Positions 9,600-21,303 of a DNA stretch of 64,000 nt are shown here, in pieces. How positions within the stretch are numbered: position 1 is the first letter of the stretch; each line of letters begins with the position of its first letter. This stretch comes from Oxalicibacterium flavum (lineage in GTDB: Bacteria; Pseudomonadota; Gammaproteobacteria; Burkholderiales; Burkholderiaceae_D). The DNA lies in assembly GCF_014635065.1 (NCBI RefSeq), contig NZ_BMCG01000002.1, positions 1 to 64,000 of the forward strand, in the 5' to 3' direction. A model generated the notes under the pieces. That model did not search any database. It saw only the letters and a program-made list of their open reading frames with translations, and was not told the DNA's origin. Made by a program: the position numbers and the translations under genes.

Positions 9600-12026
9600 A
9601 TGCAATTTTCCGAAAGCTGGCTGCGCACGATGGTTGATCCGAGCATGACCTCGGATGAACTGGCGCACATGTTGACGATGTCGGGCCTGGAGGTCGAGGA
9701 AGTCGAGCCGGTCGCGCCGCCGTTTTCCGGTGTGGTCGTGGCCGAGGTGCGCGAAGTCGTCAAGCATCCGGATGCCGATCGCCTGCGCGTGTGCCAGGTT
9801 GATGCCGGCACCGGCACCTTGCTCAACATCGTGTGCGGCGCACCCAACGTGCGCGCCGGCATGAAGGTGGCTTGTGCCACGGTCGGCGCGGTGCTGCCGC
9901 CGGGTGCGGACGGCAAGCCGTTCAACATCAAGCTCGGCAAGCTGCGCGGCGTGGAGTCGCAGGGCATGCTGTGCTCGGCCAAGGAACTGGGATTGCCGGA
10001 CGAGGCGGACGGCCTGTTGGACCTGCCTTCGGATGCGCCGGTCGGCCAGAATTTCCGCGATTATTACCAGCTCAACGATCTGAAATTCACGATCAAGCTG
10101 ACGCCCAACAAGGCGGACTGCCTGTCGGTGCTCGGCGTGGCGCGTGAAGTCGCGGCGCTGACCGGTTCCGTACTCAAGCAGCCGGCCTGGCAGCCGGTGG
10201 CGACCAGCATCGACGAGGTGCTGCCGGTGCGCATCGATGCGCCCGATCTGTGCGGACGTTTTGCGGGACGCATCATCAGCGGCCTCAATGCCAAGGCGCC
10301 GACGCCTGCCTGGATGAAGCAGCGCCTCGAGCGCAGCGGCCAGCGCCCGATCTCGGCGCTGGTCGATATTTCCAATTACGTGATGCTCGAGCTCGGTCAG
10401 CCGACCCACGTGTTCGACCTCGACAAGATCAAGGGCGGTCTCGCCGTGCGCTGGGGCAAGCCGGGTGAATCGCTGAGGCTCCTGAACGGCAACACGGTCG
10501 CCATCGACGACTGGATCGGCGTGATCGCCGACGACAAGGAAATCGAATCACTGGCCGGCATCATGGGCGGCGATGCCACGGCAGTCTCGCTCGAGACGCA
10601 GGACATCTATCTGGAAGCCGCATTCTGGCATCCGGCTGCGATCCAGGGCCGCGCGCGCCGCTTCAATTTCTCGACCGATGCCGCGCATCGCTTCGAGCGC
10701 GGCGTCGATTTCGCAGCCACGGTCGAACGCATCGAGCGCATCACCGCGCTGATCGTCGAAATCTGCGGCCAGCCTGGCAAGACGCAGGTCGGCCCGGTCG
10801 ACGACCACGTGGTCAACCTGCCGGCGCGTGCGCCCGTCACGCTGCGCACCGCGCGTGCGGCCAAGGTCATCGGCGTGCCGTTCGACGATGCGCAGATCGC
10901 CGACATCTTCACGCGCCTTGGCCTGCAGTACACGCAAGGCGAGGGGACTTTCTCCGTTACGCCGCCGTCCTACCGTTTCGACATCGAGATCGAGGAAGAC
11001 CTGATCGAGGAAGTCGCGCGCGTGCACGGTTTCGAGAACATTCCGGCGCTGCCGCCGGTGGCAGCCAATGCGATACGCATCGCGCCCGAGAACACGCGTT
11101 CGCTGTTCACGATCCGCCGCCAACTGGCCGATGCCGACTATCAGGAAGTCGTCAACTACAGCTTCGTCGAGCAGGCGTGGGAAGAGGATTTTGCCGGCAA
11201 CAGCGATCCGATCCGTCTGCTGAACCCGATCGCGAGCCAGATGAGCGTGATGCGCTCGACCATGATCGGCAGCCTGATCGCCAACGTGCGCTACAACCTG
11301 AATCGCAAGGTGGCGCGTATTCGCGTGTTCGAAATCGGTGCCGTCTATCTGCGCGCGAACACCACGCAGGATGGTCCGCTGTCGGTCGCCGGTTACGATC
11401 AACCCAAGCGCGTGGCGGCATTGGCCTATGGTCCGGTGGTCGAGGAGCAATGGGGGCAGACGGCGCGCAATGTCGATTATTTCGATGTGAAGGCCGATCT
11501 CGAGACACTATTCGCGCCGAAAAAGTTAACATTTGTAAAAGTCGAGCATCCGGCATTGCACCCGGGGCGTTCCGCAGCCATCCTGCTGGATGGCCGACAG
11601 GTCGGCGTGATCGGCGAACTGCATCCGCGCTGGCAGCAGAAATACGATTTGCCGCTGGCCCCCGTGTTCTTCGAGGCAGACGCTGCCGCATTGCAGCAGG
11701 TCGGTGTTCCGTCCTATCGCGAAATCTCGAAATTCCCCGCAGTGACGCGCGATCTCGCGCTGGTGGTGAAACAGGACGTCGCAGCACAGGCGCTGGTTGA
11801 TGCGTTCGAGGCGGAAAAGGCCGGCAATCCCGTTTGCAACATTCTGCAAGTGGTTGTTTTATTTGATGAATATCGCGGCAAGGGACTGGAGTCGGACGAA
11901 AAAAGCCTTGCTTTCCGCTTCACCTTGCAAGATACTCAAACGACCCTGCAGGACGATCAGGTGGATGCCGCGATGAATGCTTTTGTCGCTGCCGCAGGCA
12001 GGCATCATGGCGCCAGATTGCGTTGA
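9600..12026 (+). CDS. pheT: Phenylalanine--tRNA ligase beta subunit
   Basis: 808 residues, normal length. Domains in order: N-terminal tRNA-binding OB fold (about 40-150, with [13 protein letters not shown]), B3/4 editing domain (about 210-385), B5 domain (about 400-475), catalytic-like core and a C-terminal FDX-ACB anticodon-binding domain (about 710-808, starting at [14 protein letters not shown]). With PheS it charges tRNA-Phe; the B3/4 domain removes mischarged tyrosine. The gap to ihfA is 17 bases and the pheST-ihfA order matches that of enterobacteria. Confidence 0.97.
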   Translation: MQFSESWLRTMVDPSMTSDELAHMLTMSGLEVEEVEPVAPPFSGVVVAEVREVVKHPDADRLRVCQVDAGTGTLLNIVCGAPNVRAGMKVACATVGAVLPPGADGKPFNIKLGKLRGVESQGMLCSAKELGLPDEADGLLDLPSDAPVGQNFRDYYQLNDLKFTIKLTPNKADCLSVLGVAREVAALTGSVLKQPAWQPVATSIDEVLPVRIDAPDLCGRFAGRIISGLNAKAPTPAWMKQRLERSGQRPISALVDISNYVMLELGQPTHVFDLDKIKGGLAVRWGKPGESLRLLNGNTVAIDDWIGVIADDKEIESLAGIMGGDATAVSLETQDIYLEAAFWHPAAIQGRARRFNFSTDAAHRFERGVDFAATVERIERITALIVEICGQPGKTQVGPVDDHVVNLPARAPVTLRTARAAKVIGVPFDDAQIADIFTRLGLQYTQGEGTFSVTPPSYRFDIEIEEDLIEEVARVHGFENIPALPPVAANAIRIAPENTRSLFTIRRQLADADYQEVVNYSFVEQAWEEDFAGNSDPIRLLNPIASQMSVMRSTMIGSLIANVRYNLNRKVARIRVFEIGAVYLRANTTQDGPLSVAGYDQPKRVAALAYGPVVEEQWGQTARNVDYFDVKADLETLFAPKKLTFVKVEHPALHPGRSAAILLDGRQVGVIGELHPRWQQKYDLPLAPVFFEADAAALQQVGVPSYREISKFPAVTRDLALVVKQDVAAQALVDAFEAEKAGNPVCNILQVVVLFDEYRGKGLESDEKSLAFRFTLQDTQTTLQDDQVDAAMNAFVAAAGRHHGARLR

Positions 12027-12043
12027 CTCTGCAGGAAAAAGAC

Positions 12044-12454
12044 ATGAATGACGTGAATTCAGCAGAACTCCAATCCGTACTGACCGCCGACCTGAACCGG
12101 GCCATGCTCGAGTCGCAGGTGCGTTCGCAGGCCGAGAAGGACCTGCCAACGCTGACCAAGGCCGAACTGGCGGAACTGCTGTTCGAGCAGGTCGGCCTCA
12201 ACAAGCGCGAAGCCAAGGACATGGTCGAGACCTTCTTCGACGAGATCCGCGACGCGCTCGAGCGCGGCGAATCGGTCAAGCTGTCCGGCTTCGGCAATTT
12301 CCAGCTGCGCGACAAGCCGCAACGCCCCGGACGCAATCCCAAGACCGGCGAAGAGATTCCGATCACCGCGCGCCGCGTCGTGACCTTTCATGCGAGCCAG
12401 AAACTCAAGGGCATGGTCGAGGACGTCAGCAACCCGCTCACGCAGACAGCCTGA
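12044..12454 (+). CDS. ihfA: Integration host factor alpha subunit, N-terminally extended
   Basis: 136 residues. The HU/IHF fold occupies about 42-130 ([16 protein letters not shown], then [11 protein letters not shown] and the DNA-contact arm [14 protein letters not shown]). IHF alpha bends DNA as a heterodimer with IHF beta. The first 40 residues ([19 protein letters not shown]...) extend beyond the roughly 99-residue E. coli protein; AGGA eight bases before ATG 12044 supports this start, although a shorter product from an internal codon cannot be excluded. It follows pheT by 17 bases, as in other proteobacteria. Confidence 0.93.
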   Translation: MNDVNSAELQSVLTADLNRAMLESQVRSQAEKDLPTLTKAELAELLFEQVGLNKREAKDMVETFFDEIRDALERGESVKLSGFGNFQLRDKPQRPGRNPKTGEEIPITARRVVTFHASQKLKGMVEDVSNPLTQTA

Positions 12455-12457
12455 TAG

Positions 12458-12856
12458 ATGAACGAACGCGTCAACAAGGCCGAACTGGCCGTTCTGCCGC
12501 CGATTCCCGCCAAGCGTTATTTCACGATTGGCGAGGTCAGCGAATTGTGCGGCGTCAAGCCGCACGTGCTGCGTTACTGGGAGCAGGAATTCACGCAGTT
12601 GAAGCCGGTCAAGCGGCGCGGCAACCGCCGCTATTATCAGCACCACGAAGTCCTGCTGATCCGCCGTATCCGCGAGCTGCTGTACGAGCAGGGTTTCACG
12701 ATCAGCGGCGCACGCAACAAGCTCGACAGTCGCATCCTGGATGCGGAAGAGGGCGACGCACAGGAAGAATCCGGTGCACAGAATGCGCGGCTGCTCGAGA
12801 TCCGCAACGAGCTGCAGGACATTCTTTCGCTGCTGCGTCCGGACGCGCTTTCTTGA
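12458..12856 (+). CDS. MerR family transcriptional regulator
   Basis: 132 residues. An N-terminal MerR winged helix-turn-helix (about 20-90) contains [20 protein letters not shown] and [21 protein letters not shown] short C-terminal helix follows; there is no cysteine metal-binding loop and no effector domain, so it is not a metal sensor of the MerR/CueR type. A small MerR-like gene directly after ihfA is a common arrangement in proteobacteria; its target is unknown to me. Only three bases separate it from ihfA, so the two are in one transcript. Confidence 0.9.
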   Translation: MNERVNKAELAVLPPIPAKRYFTIGEVSELCGVKPHVLRYWEQEFTQLKPVKRRGNRRYYQHHEVLLIRRIRELLYEQGFTISGARNKLDSRILDAEEGDAQEESGAQNARLLEIRNELQDILSLLRPDALS

Positions 12857-12889
12857 GCCGGAAGCTGGTTAAAAAAGGTTTTGCTCTGC

Positions 12890-12895
12890 TATAAT
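12890..12895 (+). promoter_or_regulatory. -10 box of tRNA-Pro(GGG)
   Basis: TATAAT, 11 bases before the tRNA. The -35 region holds GGTTAAAAAAGG, a poor match. Confidence 0.6.
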
Positions 12896-12906
12896 CTTTC
12901 GTTCGT

Positions 12907-12983
12907 CGGGGCGTAGCGCAGCCTGGTAGCGTACTTGCATGGGGTGCAAGGGGTCGTGTGTTCGAATCACACCGTCCCGACCA
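12907..12983 (+). tRNA. tRNA-Pro(GGG)
   Basis: 77-base cloverleaf with encoded CCA. The acceptor arm CGGGGCG pairs with CGUCCCG (one G-U). Anticodon loop ATGGGGT gives GGG, reading CCC/CCU. C1-G72 is the usual proline identity pair, with A73. Confidence 0.95.
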
Positions 12984-13021
12984 ATAGAATCAAAGACTTA
13001 CGGATTTTTCTGTACGTATCC

Positions 13022-13070
13022 ACAGCACTGTATATTAGACGCCGTCTAATATTCGAGTGCTGTTTTGTTT
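13022..13070 (+). terminator. Long-stem terminator after tRNA-Pro
   Basis: Outer arms ACAGCACT (13022-13029) and AGTGCTGT (13056-13063), inner arms TATTAGACG (13033-13041) and CGTCTAATA (13043-13051) with a one-base centre, then TTTGTTT. The inner part is a 19-bp palindrome and could also be a protein-binding site for the gene at 13146. Confidence 0.7.
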
Positions 13071-13145
13071 TCCGCTCATCGTCGTTGTGGCAAGATCGGC
13101 GCAGGGCATCGATATTTCGCGTTTTTGAATCATGGAGGAACACGC

Positions 13146-13415
13146 ATGAAATCGCATTACGAAACCTACAAGGGCTGGAGCGTATCGGTTCAAGTCTCTG
13201 CGCATCTGTCGGCAGTCGAGGTGGACAAGCAGTTTGACGAATACATGCCGCGTGTCTTCGTTACCGAACATCTGGGCGGTCGCGATTTCAGGGACTTCGA
13301 GGTGATCGACGGTCACTCCTATCCGACCCGCGAAGAGTGCATCCAGCGCGGCATCATCGCCGCGCACGAATACATCGACCGCAAGACCGGTGCGCCGAAG
13401 AAGACGCTGCACTGA
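13146..13415 (+). CDS. Small conserved-type protein of unknown function
   Basis: 89 residues, cytosolic, with no signal peptide or membrane segment. I do not recognise a family. The start ATG 13146 has GGAGG six bases upstream. The sequence is a compact alpha/beta mix with an acidic and basic patchwork: MKSHYETYKGWSVSVQVSAH near the start, VFVTEHLGGRDFRDFEV in the middle, and a helix REECIQRGIIAAHEYIDRK ending in a basic tail KTGAPKKTLH. It stands alone between the tRNA-Pro terminator and its own bidirectional terminator. Confidence 0.75.
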   Translation: MKSHYETYKGWSVSVQVSAHLSAVEVDKQFDEYMPRVFVTEHLGGRDFRDFEVIDGHSYPTREECIQRGIIAAHEYIDRKTGAPKKTLH

Positions 13416-13445
13416 TTGAAGTTGCGCCTGCTCGCAGGTCCGAAT

Positions 13446-13476
13446 AAAAAGCCCGCATCTGCGGGCTTTTTATTTT
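13446..13476. terminator. Bidirectional terminator
   Basis: AAAAAGCCCGC (13446-13456) and GCGGGCTTTTT (13461-13471), loop ATCT, then ATTTTT. It lies between two converging small genes and can serve both. Confidence 0.9.
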
Positions 13477-13495
13477 TGTCCGAGACCACGCGTGC

Positions 13496-13669
13496 CTATT
13501 GTTCCTTGTAGCTTTCCTGGCGTCGCTGGTTGACGTTGAATTCCGACTGGGTGTCGGCAGCTTTTTCCTTTTCGATGGTGTCCGTCTCATGGCGCCCCTT
13601 TTTGCCCAGGCCGGCCTGCGGGGACTGCTTTTCGCGTTGCTTGTTCGTCTTCGTTTCCTTGTTCTGCAT
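13496..13669 (-). CDS. Small hydrophilic protein of unknown function
   Basis: 57 residues, almost entirely polar and charged (Lys, Glu, Gln, Asn, Arg), without hydrophobic core or cysteines: probably disordered. It starts MQNKETKTNKQREKQ and ends NQRRQESYKEQ. The ATG at 13669 has AAGGAG six bases upstream; the frame stays open further upstream, but that part has no such signal. No family recognised. It is the convergent neighbour of the 89-residue gene and divergent from another tiny hydrophilic gene at 14005. Confidence 0.6.
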   Translation of the reverse strand: MQNKETKTNKQREKQSPQAGLGKKGRHETDTIEKEKAADTQSEFNVNQRRQESYKEQ

Positions 13670-14004
13670 GGCATGCTCCTTGGTTGGCGATAGAGGACGT
13701 CCCATGATAGGAAAACGATGTCCGTCTTCACATCGGACAAGCGGAGTTTGATACGTGGGAAAAGCGGTCAGCGTGTGGATTCCTTGCCATGCCTCAATCA
13801 TTTGCGCTCGGGAAAACATCTGCATTTTCAATGCGTTAACGCGACTGCCCAAGTCTTTTTCACATGGCTATCCACAGTTTTGCGGGATAACTTGAGAGGG
13901 AATGAAAGTGAATCCTACATGGAATGAATTGTGTGGCCGACATCGTGTTTCGGGCTTTCGCCTTACAGTGACGGATACATGTTCAACAACGCAAGGAGAG
14001 AACA
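13670..14004. other. Intergenic stretch without a recognisable gene
   Basis: 335 bases between two divergently oriented tiny genes. Base composition is lower in GC than the flanks. A 69-codon frame (13718-13927, plus) has neither a ribosome-binding site nor protein-like composition. The promoters of both small genes should lie here; I see no convincing sigma-70 pair. Confidence 0.6.
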
Positions 14005-14172
14005 ATGAGCACGGAAAAAGATAAACTGGTGCCTGCAAGGCCGGCCACGCCTACCACGCCGGGCCACGACAAGGATCCGCGCTGGATTGCGGGCGACAAT
14101 CTGGGAAAAGACAATGAAGAAAAACTGGACAAGGACCACCTGGACGACAAATCGAAAAAGATCGGCGGATGA
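14005..14172 (+). CDS. Tiny hydrophilic protein of unknown function
   Basis: 55 residues starting MSTEKDKLVPARPATPTTPG and ending LDDKSKKIGG. It is rich in Asp, Lys, Pro and Thr with no hydrophobic stretch. AAGGAG lies nine bases before ATG 14005, a strong translation signal that argues for a real gene. It resembles in character, not in sequence, the tiny protein on the opposite strand at 13496; both may belong to a stress response, which is a guess. The following gene starts 42 bases downstream. Confidence 0.6.
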   Translation: MSTEKDKLVPARPATPTTPGHDKDPRWIAGDNLGKDNEEKLDKDHLDDKSKKIGG

Positions 14173-14214
14173 GAATACCGCTACGCCCGCGCATAGCCGG
14201 CAAGGAGCGCTTTG

Positions 14215-14694
14215 ATGGCGGCGCCGCTGTTCGGGTTCGAGCAGGATGGGCGTTATGCACTGCGCCGCATTCCGATGATCGTGCGATTCAATCTGGATGC
14301 GGTCGGTGTGCGATTCGATTTTGCCGCCTGGGCGGTGCTGTCCCGGGATGAGCGGCAGGAACTGGTGGAGCTGCCGTGCGAGACCGAACAGGAGCGCCAG
14401 GCTTATCGCCAGCGGTTGTTGCAGATGCTGGCACCTCATGCGGACAAGCCTGAAACGGCCATCCGCGATATCGATATCGACCCGTCACCGCCCTGGAGCC
14501 AGCCGACGATTCCGGCGCAGGTGGTCGATACGCTATCCGAACTCGACCTCGATATTCCCACCGATACACAGTGGCAGGGCCTGAGCGATCTGCAGCGTTT
14601 CGTCTTGACCAAGCTGACCCGACCAGGCCACAAGAATGCCAATCTGCCGGCGGCGCTGGAAGAGTTCGGGCTGGTGGGCAACGGCATCGCATAG
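14215..14694 (+). CDS. Nitrate reductase associated-type protein
   Basis: 159 residues. The opening, FGFEQDGRYALRRIPMIVRF, followed by FDFAAWAVLSRDERQELVELPC, matches what I know of the 'nitrate reductase associated' family, small soluble proteins first noted next to assimilatory nitrate reductase genes in cyanobacteria. Their biochemical role is not established. No nitrate reductase gene is in this window, so the name should not be read as a function. AAGGAG seven bases before ATG 14215 favours that start over the TTG just before it. Confidence 0.7.
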   Translation: MAAPLFGFEQDGRYALRRIPMIVRFNLDAVGVRFDFAAWAVLSRDERQELVELPCETEQERQAYRQRLLQMLAPHADKPETAIRDIDIDPSPPWSQPTIPAQVVDTLSELDLDIPTDTQWQGLSDLQRFVLTKLTRPGHKNANLPAALEEFGLVGNGIA

Positions 14695-14811
14695 AAGGAA
14701 GCCCGGTATCGCGATGGCTGTTTGCGACGCCGGAATCCTCTACAATTTCCTTCCTGAATGAAGGTGCATGCCGCGCCTTCACTGCATTTCCATCCCCGAC
14801 GGATTCCATTC

Positions 14812-15975
14812 ATGGCCATTCATATCAGCTCGGCATTCGATGCCGGCGCGATCGAGGTGGTGCGAGCCGATGAGGCGCACGCCATCGATCTTCGTTTGCG
14901 CAAGGACTCGCATGCCGACATTGCGCAATGGTTTTATTTTCGCCTGCAGGGCGCGCGCGGCCAGCGCTGCAGGTTGCGCTTCCTGAATGCGGCGGAGGCG
15001 GCCTACCCGGAGGGCTGGAAGAATTACCAGGCGGTGGCCAGCTATGACCGCGAACACTGGTTTCGCGTGCCGACTGCGTTCGATGGCAAGGTCATGACCA
15101 TCTCCCATACACCGCTGCATGACAGTATCCATTACGCCTATTTCGAACCGTATTCGTGGGAGCGCCATCTGTCGCTGCTGGCGCGTGCGCAATTGTCGCC
15201 ACGCGCACGCATCGTGCATCTGGGCCGCACGATCGATGGGCGTGATCTCGACATGGTGACGATTGGCGATCCGGTGGCCGGCGATCCGGCGGCCGGCGAT
15301 GCCGCGGCACGCAAGAAGGTATGGATCATTGCGCGCCAGCATCCGGGCGAAACCATGGCCGAATGGTTTGTCGAGGGCCTGCTGGATGCGCTACTGGACG
15401 AGGACTGCGCAGTGGCGCGGCAAGTGCTCGATCACGCGGTGTTTCATATCGTGCCCAACATGAATCCGGACGGCGCATGCCGCGGCAATCTGCGCACCAA
15501 TGCAGCCGGCGCCAACCTCAATCGCGAATGGATGTCTCCTTCGCTGGAGACGAGTCCGGAAGTGTTCCATGTGCGCCAGCGCATCCACGAGACCGGCTGC
15601 GATCTGTTTCTCGACATTCATGGCGACGAGGGATTGCCGTACGTCTTTGTCGCCGGCAGCGAAATGCTGGAAGGCTTCACGTCGGAGCAGATGACGGAGC
15701 AGCAGACCTTCATCGAAAGGCTGCAGCAGGCGAACGAGGATTTCCAGACCGAATACGGCTATCCGGCCGGCAAGTACCGCGAAGACATGCTCAAGCTCGC
15801 ATCCAAGTACATGGGCCATGTCTTCAAATGCGTGTCGCTGACGCTGGAAATGCCGTTCAAGGACAATGCGTGTTCGCCGCAACCGAAGATCGGCTGGAAC
15901 GGCGCGCGCAGTGCGCAATTGGGGCGTGACATGTTGCGGCCGATTCTCGACAACGTACGGCGCAGCACGCGATGA
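14812..15975 (+). CDS. M14 family zinc carboxypeptidase
   Basis: 387 residues. An N-terminal beta-rich domain (about 1-120), as in the AGBL/cytosolic carboxypeptidase branch of M14, is followed by the peptidase core. Zinc ligands are visible as RQHPGET (His and Glu, about 180) and a second His in DIHGDEG (about 275). Substrate residues NPDG and NLNRE lie near 220-240, and the general-base Glu is in LTLEMPFKD (about 345). No signal peptide, so it acts in the cytoplasm; the substrate in bacteria is uncertain. The start MAIHISSAF is preferred over an upstream ATG because it begins the domain. It overlaps the CYTH gene by four bases. Confidence 0.88.
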   Translation: MAIHISSAFDAGAIEVVRADEAHAIDLRLRKDSHADIAQWFYFRLQGARGQRCRLRFLNAAEAAYPEGWKNYQAVASYDREHWFRVPTAFDGKVMTISHTPLHDSIHYAYFEPYSWERHLSLLARAQLSPRARIVHLGRTIDGRDLDMVTIGDPVAGDPAAGDAAARKKVWIIARQHPGETMAEWFVEGLLDALLDEDCAVARQVLDHAVFHIVPNMNPDGACRGNLRTNAAGANLNREWMSPSLETSPEVFHVRQRIHETGCDLFLDIHGDEGLPYVFVAGSEMLEGFTSEQMTEQQTFIERLQQANEDFQTEYGYPAGKYREDMLKLASKYMGHVFKCVSLTLEMPFKDNACSPQPKIGWNGARSAQLGRDMLRPILDNVRRSTR

Positions 15976-16448
15976 ACATCGAGATCGAGCGCAAGTTTCT
16001 GGTCGTTGGCGATGCCTGGAAAAAGCAGGGAACGCCGATCCTGATCAGGCAGGGTTATCTGTCATCACACCCGGATCGCGTCGTAAGGGTGCGCGTCGAG
16101 GGCGAGACAGGGACCCTGACGATCAAGGGCAGGGTGGAGGGCATCAGCCGCGGGGAATGGGAATATGTCATTCCGCTTGAGGAAGCGAATGCCTTGCTGA
16201 GCGGGTTGTGCGAACGGCCTCTGATCGAAAAGACGCGCACACGCATCGTTCATGCCGGACTGACCTGGGAAGTCGATGCCTTCCTTGGCGACAATGCCGG
16301 GCTGGTGGTGGCCGAGATCGAACTGCAGAGCGAGACACAGGCCTTCGAGCGGCCGCAGTGGGTCGGGCAGGAAGTGTCCGACGATGCGCGTTATTTCAAT
16401 GCCAGCCTGCTGCGGCATCCGTACAAGGACTGGCAGCAGGCCCGGTAG
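15972..16448 (+). CDS. CYTH domain protein (triphosphate-processing type)
   Basis: 158 residues, one CYTH/triphosphate tunnel metalloenzyme domain. It begins with the signature EIERKFLV and has the repeated charged strands expected of the tunnel (VVRVRVEGE, LTIKGR, EWEYVIPLEEA, EKTRTRIVHAG, WEVDAFLGDNAGLVVAEIEL). Bacterial members of this short type often hydrolyse inorganic triphosphate; class IV adenylate cyclases share the fold, so the exact reaction is open. It is translationally coupled to the M14 peptidase gene. Confidence 0.9.
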   Translation: MNIEIERKFLVVGDAWKKQGTPILIRQGYLSSHPDRVVRVRVEGETGTLTIKGRVEGISRGEWEYVIPLEEANALLSGLCERPLIEKTRTRIVHAGLTWEVDAFLGDNAGLVVAEIELQSETQAFERPQWVGQEVSDDARYFNASLLRHPYKDWQQAR

Positions 16449-16454
16449 GCGACG

Positions 16455-17684
16455 TCAGTGCAGATGGCCTGAACCGCTCGCCGCTTCCTCGGGCATTTCC
16501 GCATGCACGAGTTCGGCATCCTGGTCGGCAAACAGCGGCGCGCCGCAGTCATCGCAGAATTCCATCACGAACGGTTCGGTGTGGCGCCGAATGCGGATGA
16601 TGCCGCATCCTTCGAGCAAGGCATGAATCTCTTCCAGAGGCGTCTTGCGTGGCGGCATCGCGTCGGCGACTGTCCGGTACGGGGATTCCTCTGCTTCTTC
16701 ATCGCCGTACAGCGGCCAGATCACGCCATACAGGATGTCGGATTGGTTGACGGGAGCAAAGCCGATCCGGTATTCGTCGATACGTCCATCATTTTCGTCT
16801 TCGCAGAAACCGCCAATGACAGCCTGCAAGGCAGCCGGTTCGACCGCCAGCGTGTGCGTCAGATAGTGCACGGCGGCGCGGATCGAGGCCGGACGAATCT
16901 GCTTGTCGCCTTCGCGGCAGGCGACAAAGTAGGCTTCTGGCAGCAGCAATTCGATGCCGCAGCCCGGCAGCAGGCGTGCGATGTTGGGCATGGCCTGCGC
17001 ACTCCATTGCGCCAATGCGTCATCGCGGTCTGCCAGGTTGGTACTGGCCTGCCAGCGGAACATGGGTTCGCCGCACCTGACCGTCACGACCGCCAGCAGA
17101 TAGCGCGTATCGGCCAGAAAGGGCGCGGTCTCGGCCTGCTTGGCGGCGGCCTTGATGGGCGTGCCGTTCAGCGCAGCCTGCGCCATTTGCTGCGTCAGCA
17201 TGAAGATATCGCTATGCGAGCGCGGCAGCTGGTCGATCGAAAACAGCATGGGAGCCATTGCCAGTCTGGCGTTGTCCGACAGCACATGGGCATGCAGATG
17301 GGCCGAGAGGGTAGCGACCATGTCGGCGGCGATCGGTCCGGCCGCGATAGAGAAACGGGTCCAGGCGAGGATGGGCGCGGCAATCAGCAGCGCGTCGTAG
17401 GCGGTGCCATCGTGTTCGATGACGCAGGATTCGCTGGCGGCTTCCACCGCATCGGTCAAGGCGTCGTAAGCGGTCGGGGCCTGCTTGAACAGATGGTCGA
17501 GCGCCGCGTCGAGCGTGTCCTGATGGCGCGTGCGCAGCAGCTTGTGCAGCACGTCTTCCATCTGGTTTTCCCACTGTCGTTCCTCCACGCGGCTCGAAGC
17601 CTGAATGATGGCCTGGGAAAGCATGATCAGGCGTTGACTGTCGGCGGATAACTTGCGGGGGGAATTCTTGAGTGGGCGACGCAT
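16455..17684 (-). CDS. DUF2863 family protein
   Basis: 409 residues, soluble, no signal peptide. I recognise it by overall character as the DUF2863 family, which I know mainly from Burkholderiales; its function is unknown. Visible features are a helical N-terminal half with repeated Ala-rich helices, a C-terminal part with FCDDCGAPLFAD (a CxxC pair that might bind metal) and an acidic tail ending in SGSGHLH. The annotated ATG lacks a clear ribosome-binding site, so the start may be further in. It converges with the CYTH gene, six bases apart. Confidence 0.7.
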   Translation of the reverse strand: MRRPLKNSPRKLSADSQRLIMLSQAIIQASSRVEERQWENQMEDVLHKLLRTRHQDTLDAALDHLFKQAPTAYDALTDAVEAASESCVIEHDGTAYDALLIAAPILAWTRFSIAAGPIAADMVATLSAHLHAHVLSDNARLAMAPMLFSIDQLPRSHSDIFMLTQQMAQAALNGTPIKAAAKQAETAPFLADTRYLLAVVTVRCGEPMFRWQASTNLADRDDALAQWSAQAMPNIARLLPGCGIELLLPEAYFVACREGDKQIRPASIRAAVHYLTHTLAVEPAALQAVIGGFCEDENDGRIDEYRIGFAPVNQSDILYGVIWPLYGDEEAEESPYRTVADAMPPRKTPLEEIHALLEGCGIIRIRRHTEPFVMEFCDDCGAPLFADQDAELVHAEMPEEAASGSGHLH

Positions 17685-17827
17685 GGAAACCGATGAAAGA
17701 AAGTGAGGTGTCTATTGTAGTTGAATCGTGAAATTGCGACTGTACGACAAGCAACAAAAGAATCTCTCCGCATTCGGGCGAACCGGCATGCTGATGGGGC
17801 AGCCTGTTTTCCGGCATCGCTGGCGAT

Positions 17828-17860
17828 AAAAAAAGGGCCGCATGCACAAGCATGCGACCC
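17828..17860 (-). terminator. Terminator of acnA
   Basis: GGGCCGCATGC (17835-17845) and GCATGCGACCC (17850-17860) with loop ACAA; on the minus strand the stem is followed by seven T. It closes the acnA gene. The remaining bases up to the DUF2863 gene show nothing. Confidence 0.9.
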
Positions 17861-17888
17861 TTGCAGGCGAAGCCGGCGACTGGTGCGA

Positions 17889-20612
<2,724 letters not shown>

Positions 20613-20746
20613 GATTTTCTCCTTGATGCTAAATGGCCGATAAGCTGATGTTCGTGGCGATGGCACCGAATGTCGGCTGCAAGATGCGCCATCGCGATAG
20701 GTAGGCGGCAGATCGCAAGGCGAGTCTGCCGCTGAAACCGGTGTGG

Positions 20747-21250
20747 TTATCCTTTTTTTGCGGCAAATGCCTGTTGCTGTTCCGGATTGCGGCACTCGTT
20801 CGCCAGTTGCTGGCCCTTGCGGGAATCGAGCAGCATGGCCTTGGAAGGAATGTTGATCCAGACGATGCCGTAGCGGCGATTCTCGAAACGGTTGGCACCG
20901 GTGCTGGTACCGACGCGGCGCAGGCGCTCGACCGAATTTTTCCAGCGCAGCGCAATGTACTTGTCGTCATTGTCGTTATGGTAGGTAACGATCTTGACGC
21001 CGAACTCGCAGGTGTATTCGGTGACGATCGAGCCTTCGATATCGGCCTTGCCGAGATCCTCTTCCTGATCGTCGGCGATCAAGGCGGCGCCTCCCGCAGC
21101 GGCCGCGGCCGGCTTGGCGGCCTTCTTCACGGTTTTGGCCGCGGGCTTGCTCGCGGTGGATTTCTTGGCCGTGGTGGCCGATTGCGCCATGGCGGACGGC
21201 AATGCCGAGGACATGCCGATCAGAAGCAGGGCGCAGAACAGTTTTTTCAT
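20747..21250 (-). CDS. Secreted protein with MliC-like (C-type lysozyme inhibitor) domain
   Basis: 167 residues. A signal peptide [22 protein letters not shown] is cut before QSAT, then a Lys/Ala-rich flexible stretch (about 26-55), then a C-terminal domain (about 80-160) reading [22 protein letters not shown] and [14 protein letters not shown] with a second cysteine near the end. That pattern (YxC..., SGA/TGA-x-R/Y, V-W, two Cys) resembles MliC/PliC inhibitors of C-type lysozyme, though the inhibitory SGxxY loop is altered. No lipobox cysteine, so it would be periplasmic and not a lipoprotein. Lying between acnA and the CoA lyase gene is odd for such a function. Confidence 0.6.
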   Translation of the reverse strand: MKKLFCALLLIGMSSALPSAMAQSATTAKKSTASKPAAKTVKKAAKPAAAAAGGAALIADDQEEDLGKADIEGSIVTEYTCEFGVKIVTYHNDNDDKYIALRWKNSVERLRRVGTSTGANRFENRRYGIVWINIPSKAMLLDSRKGQQLANECRNPEQQQAFAAKKG

Positions 21251-21303
21251 GCAGTTATCTCCAATCATGGGTTTCCGCTCGATGCGCGGAAGAAAGTAAT
21301 TAT

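Noticed and set aside
13718-13927. 69-codon plus-strand ORF in the gap between the two tiny genes
   Set aside because: No ribosome-binding site and irregular composition.
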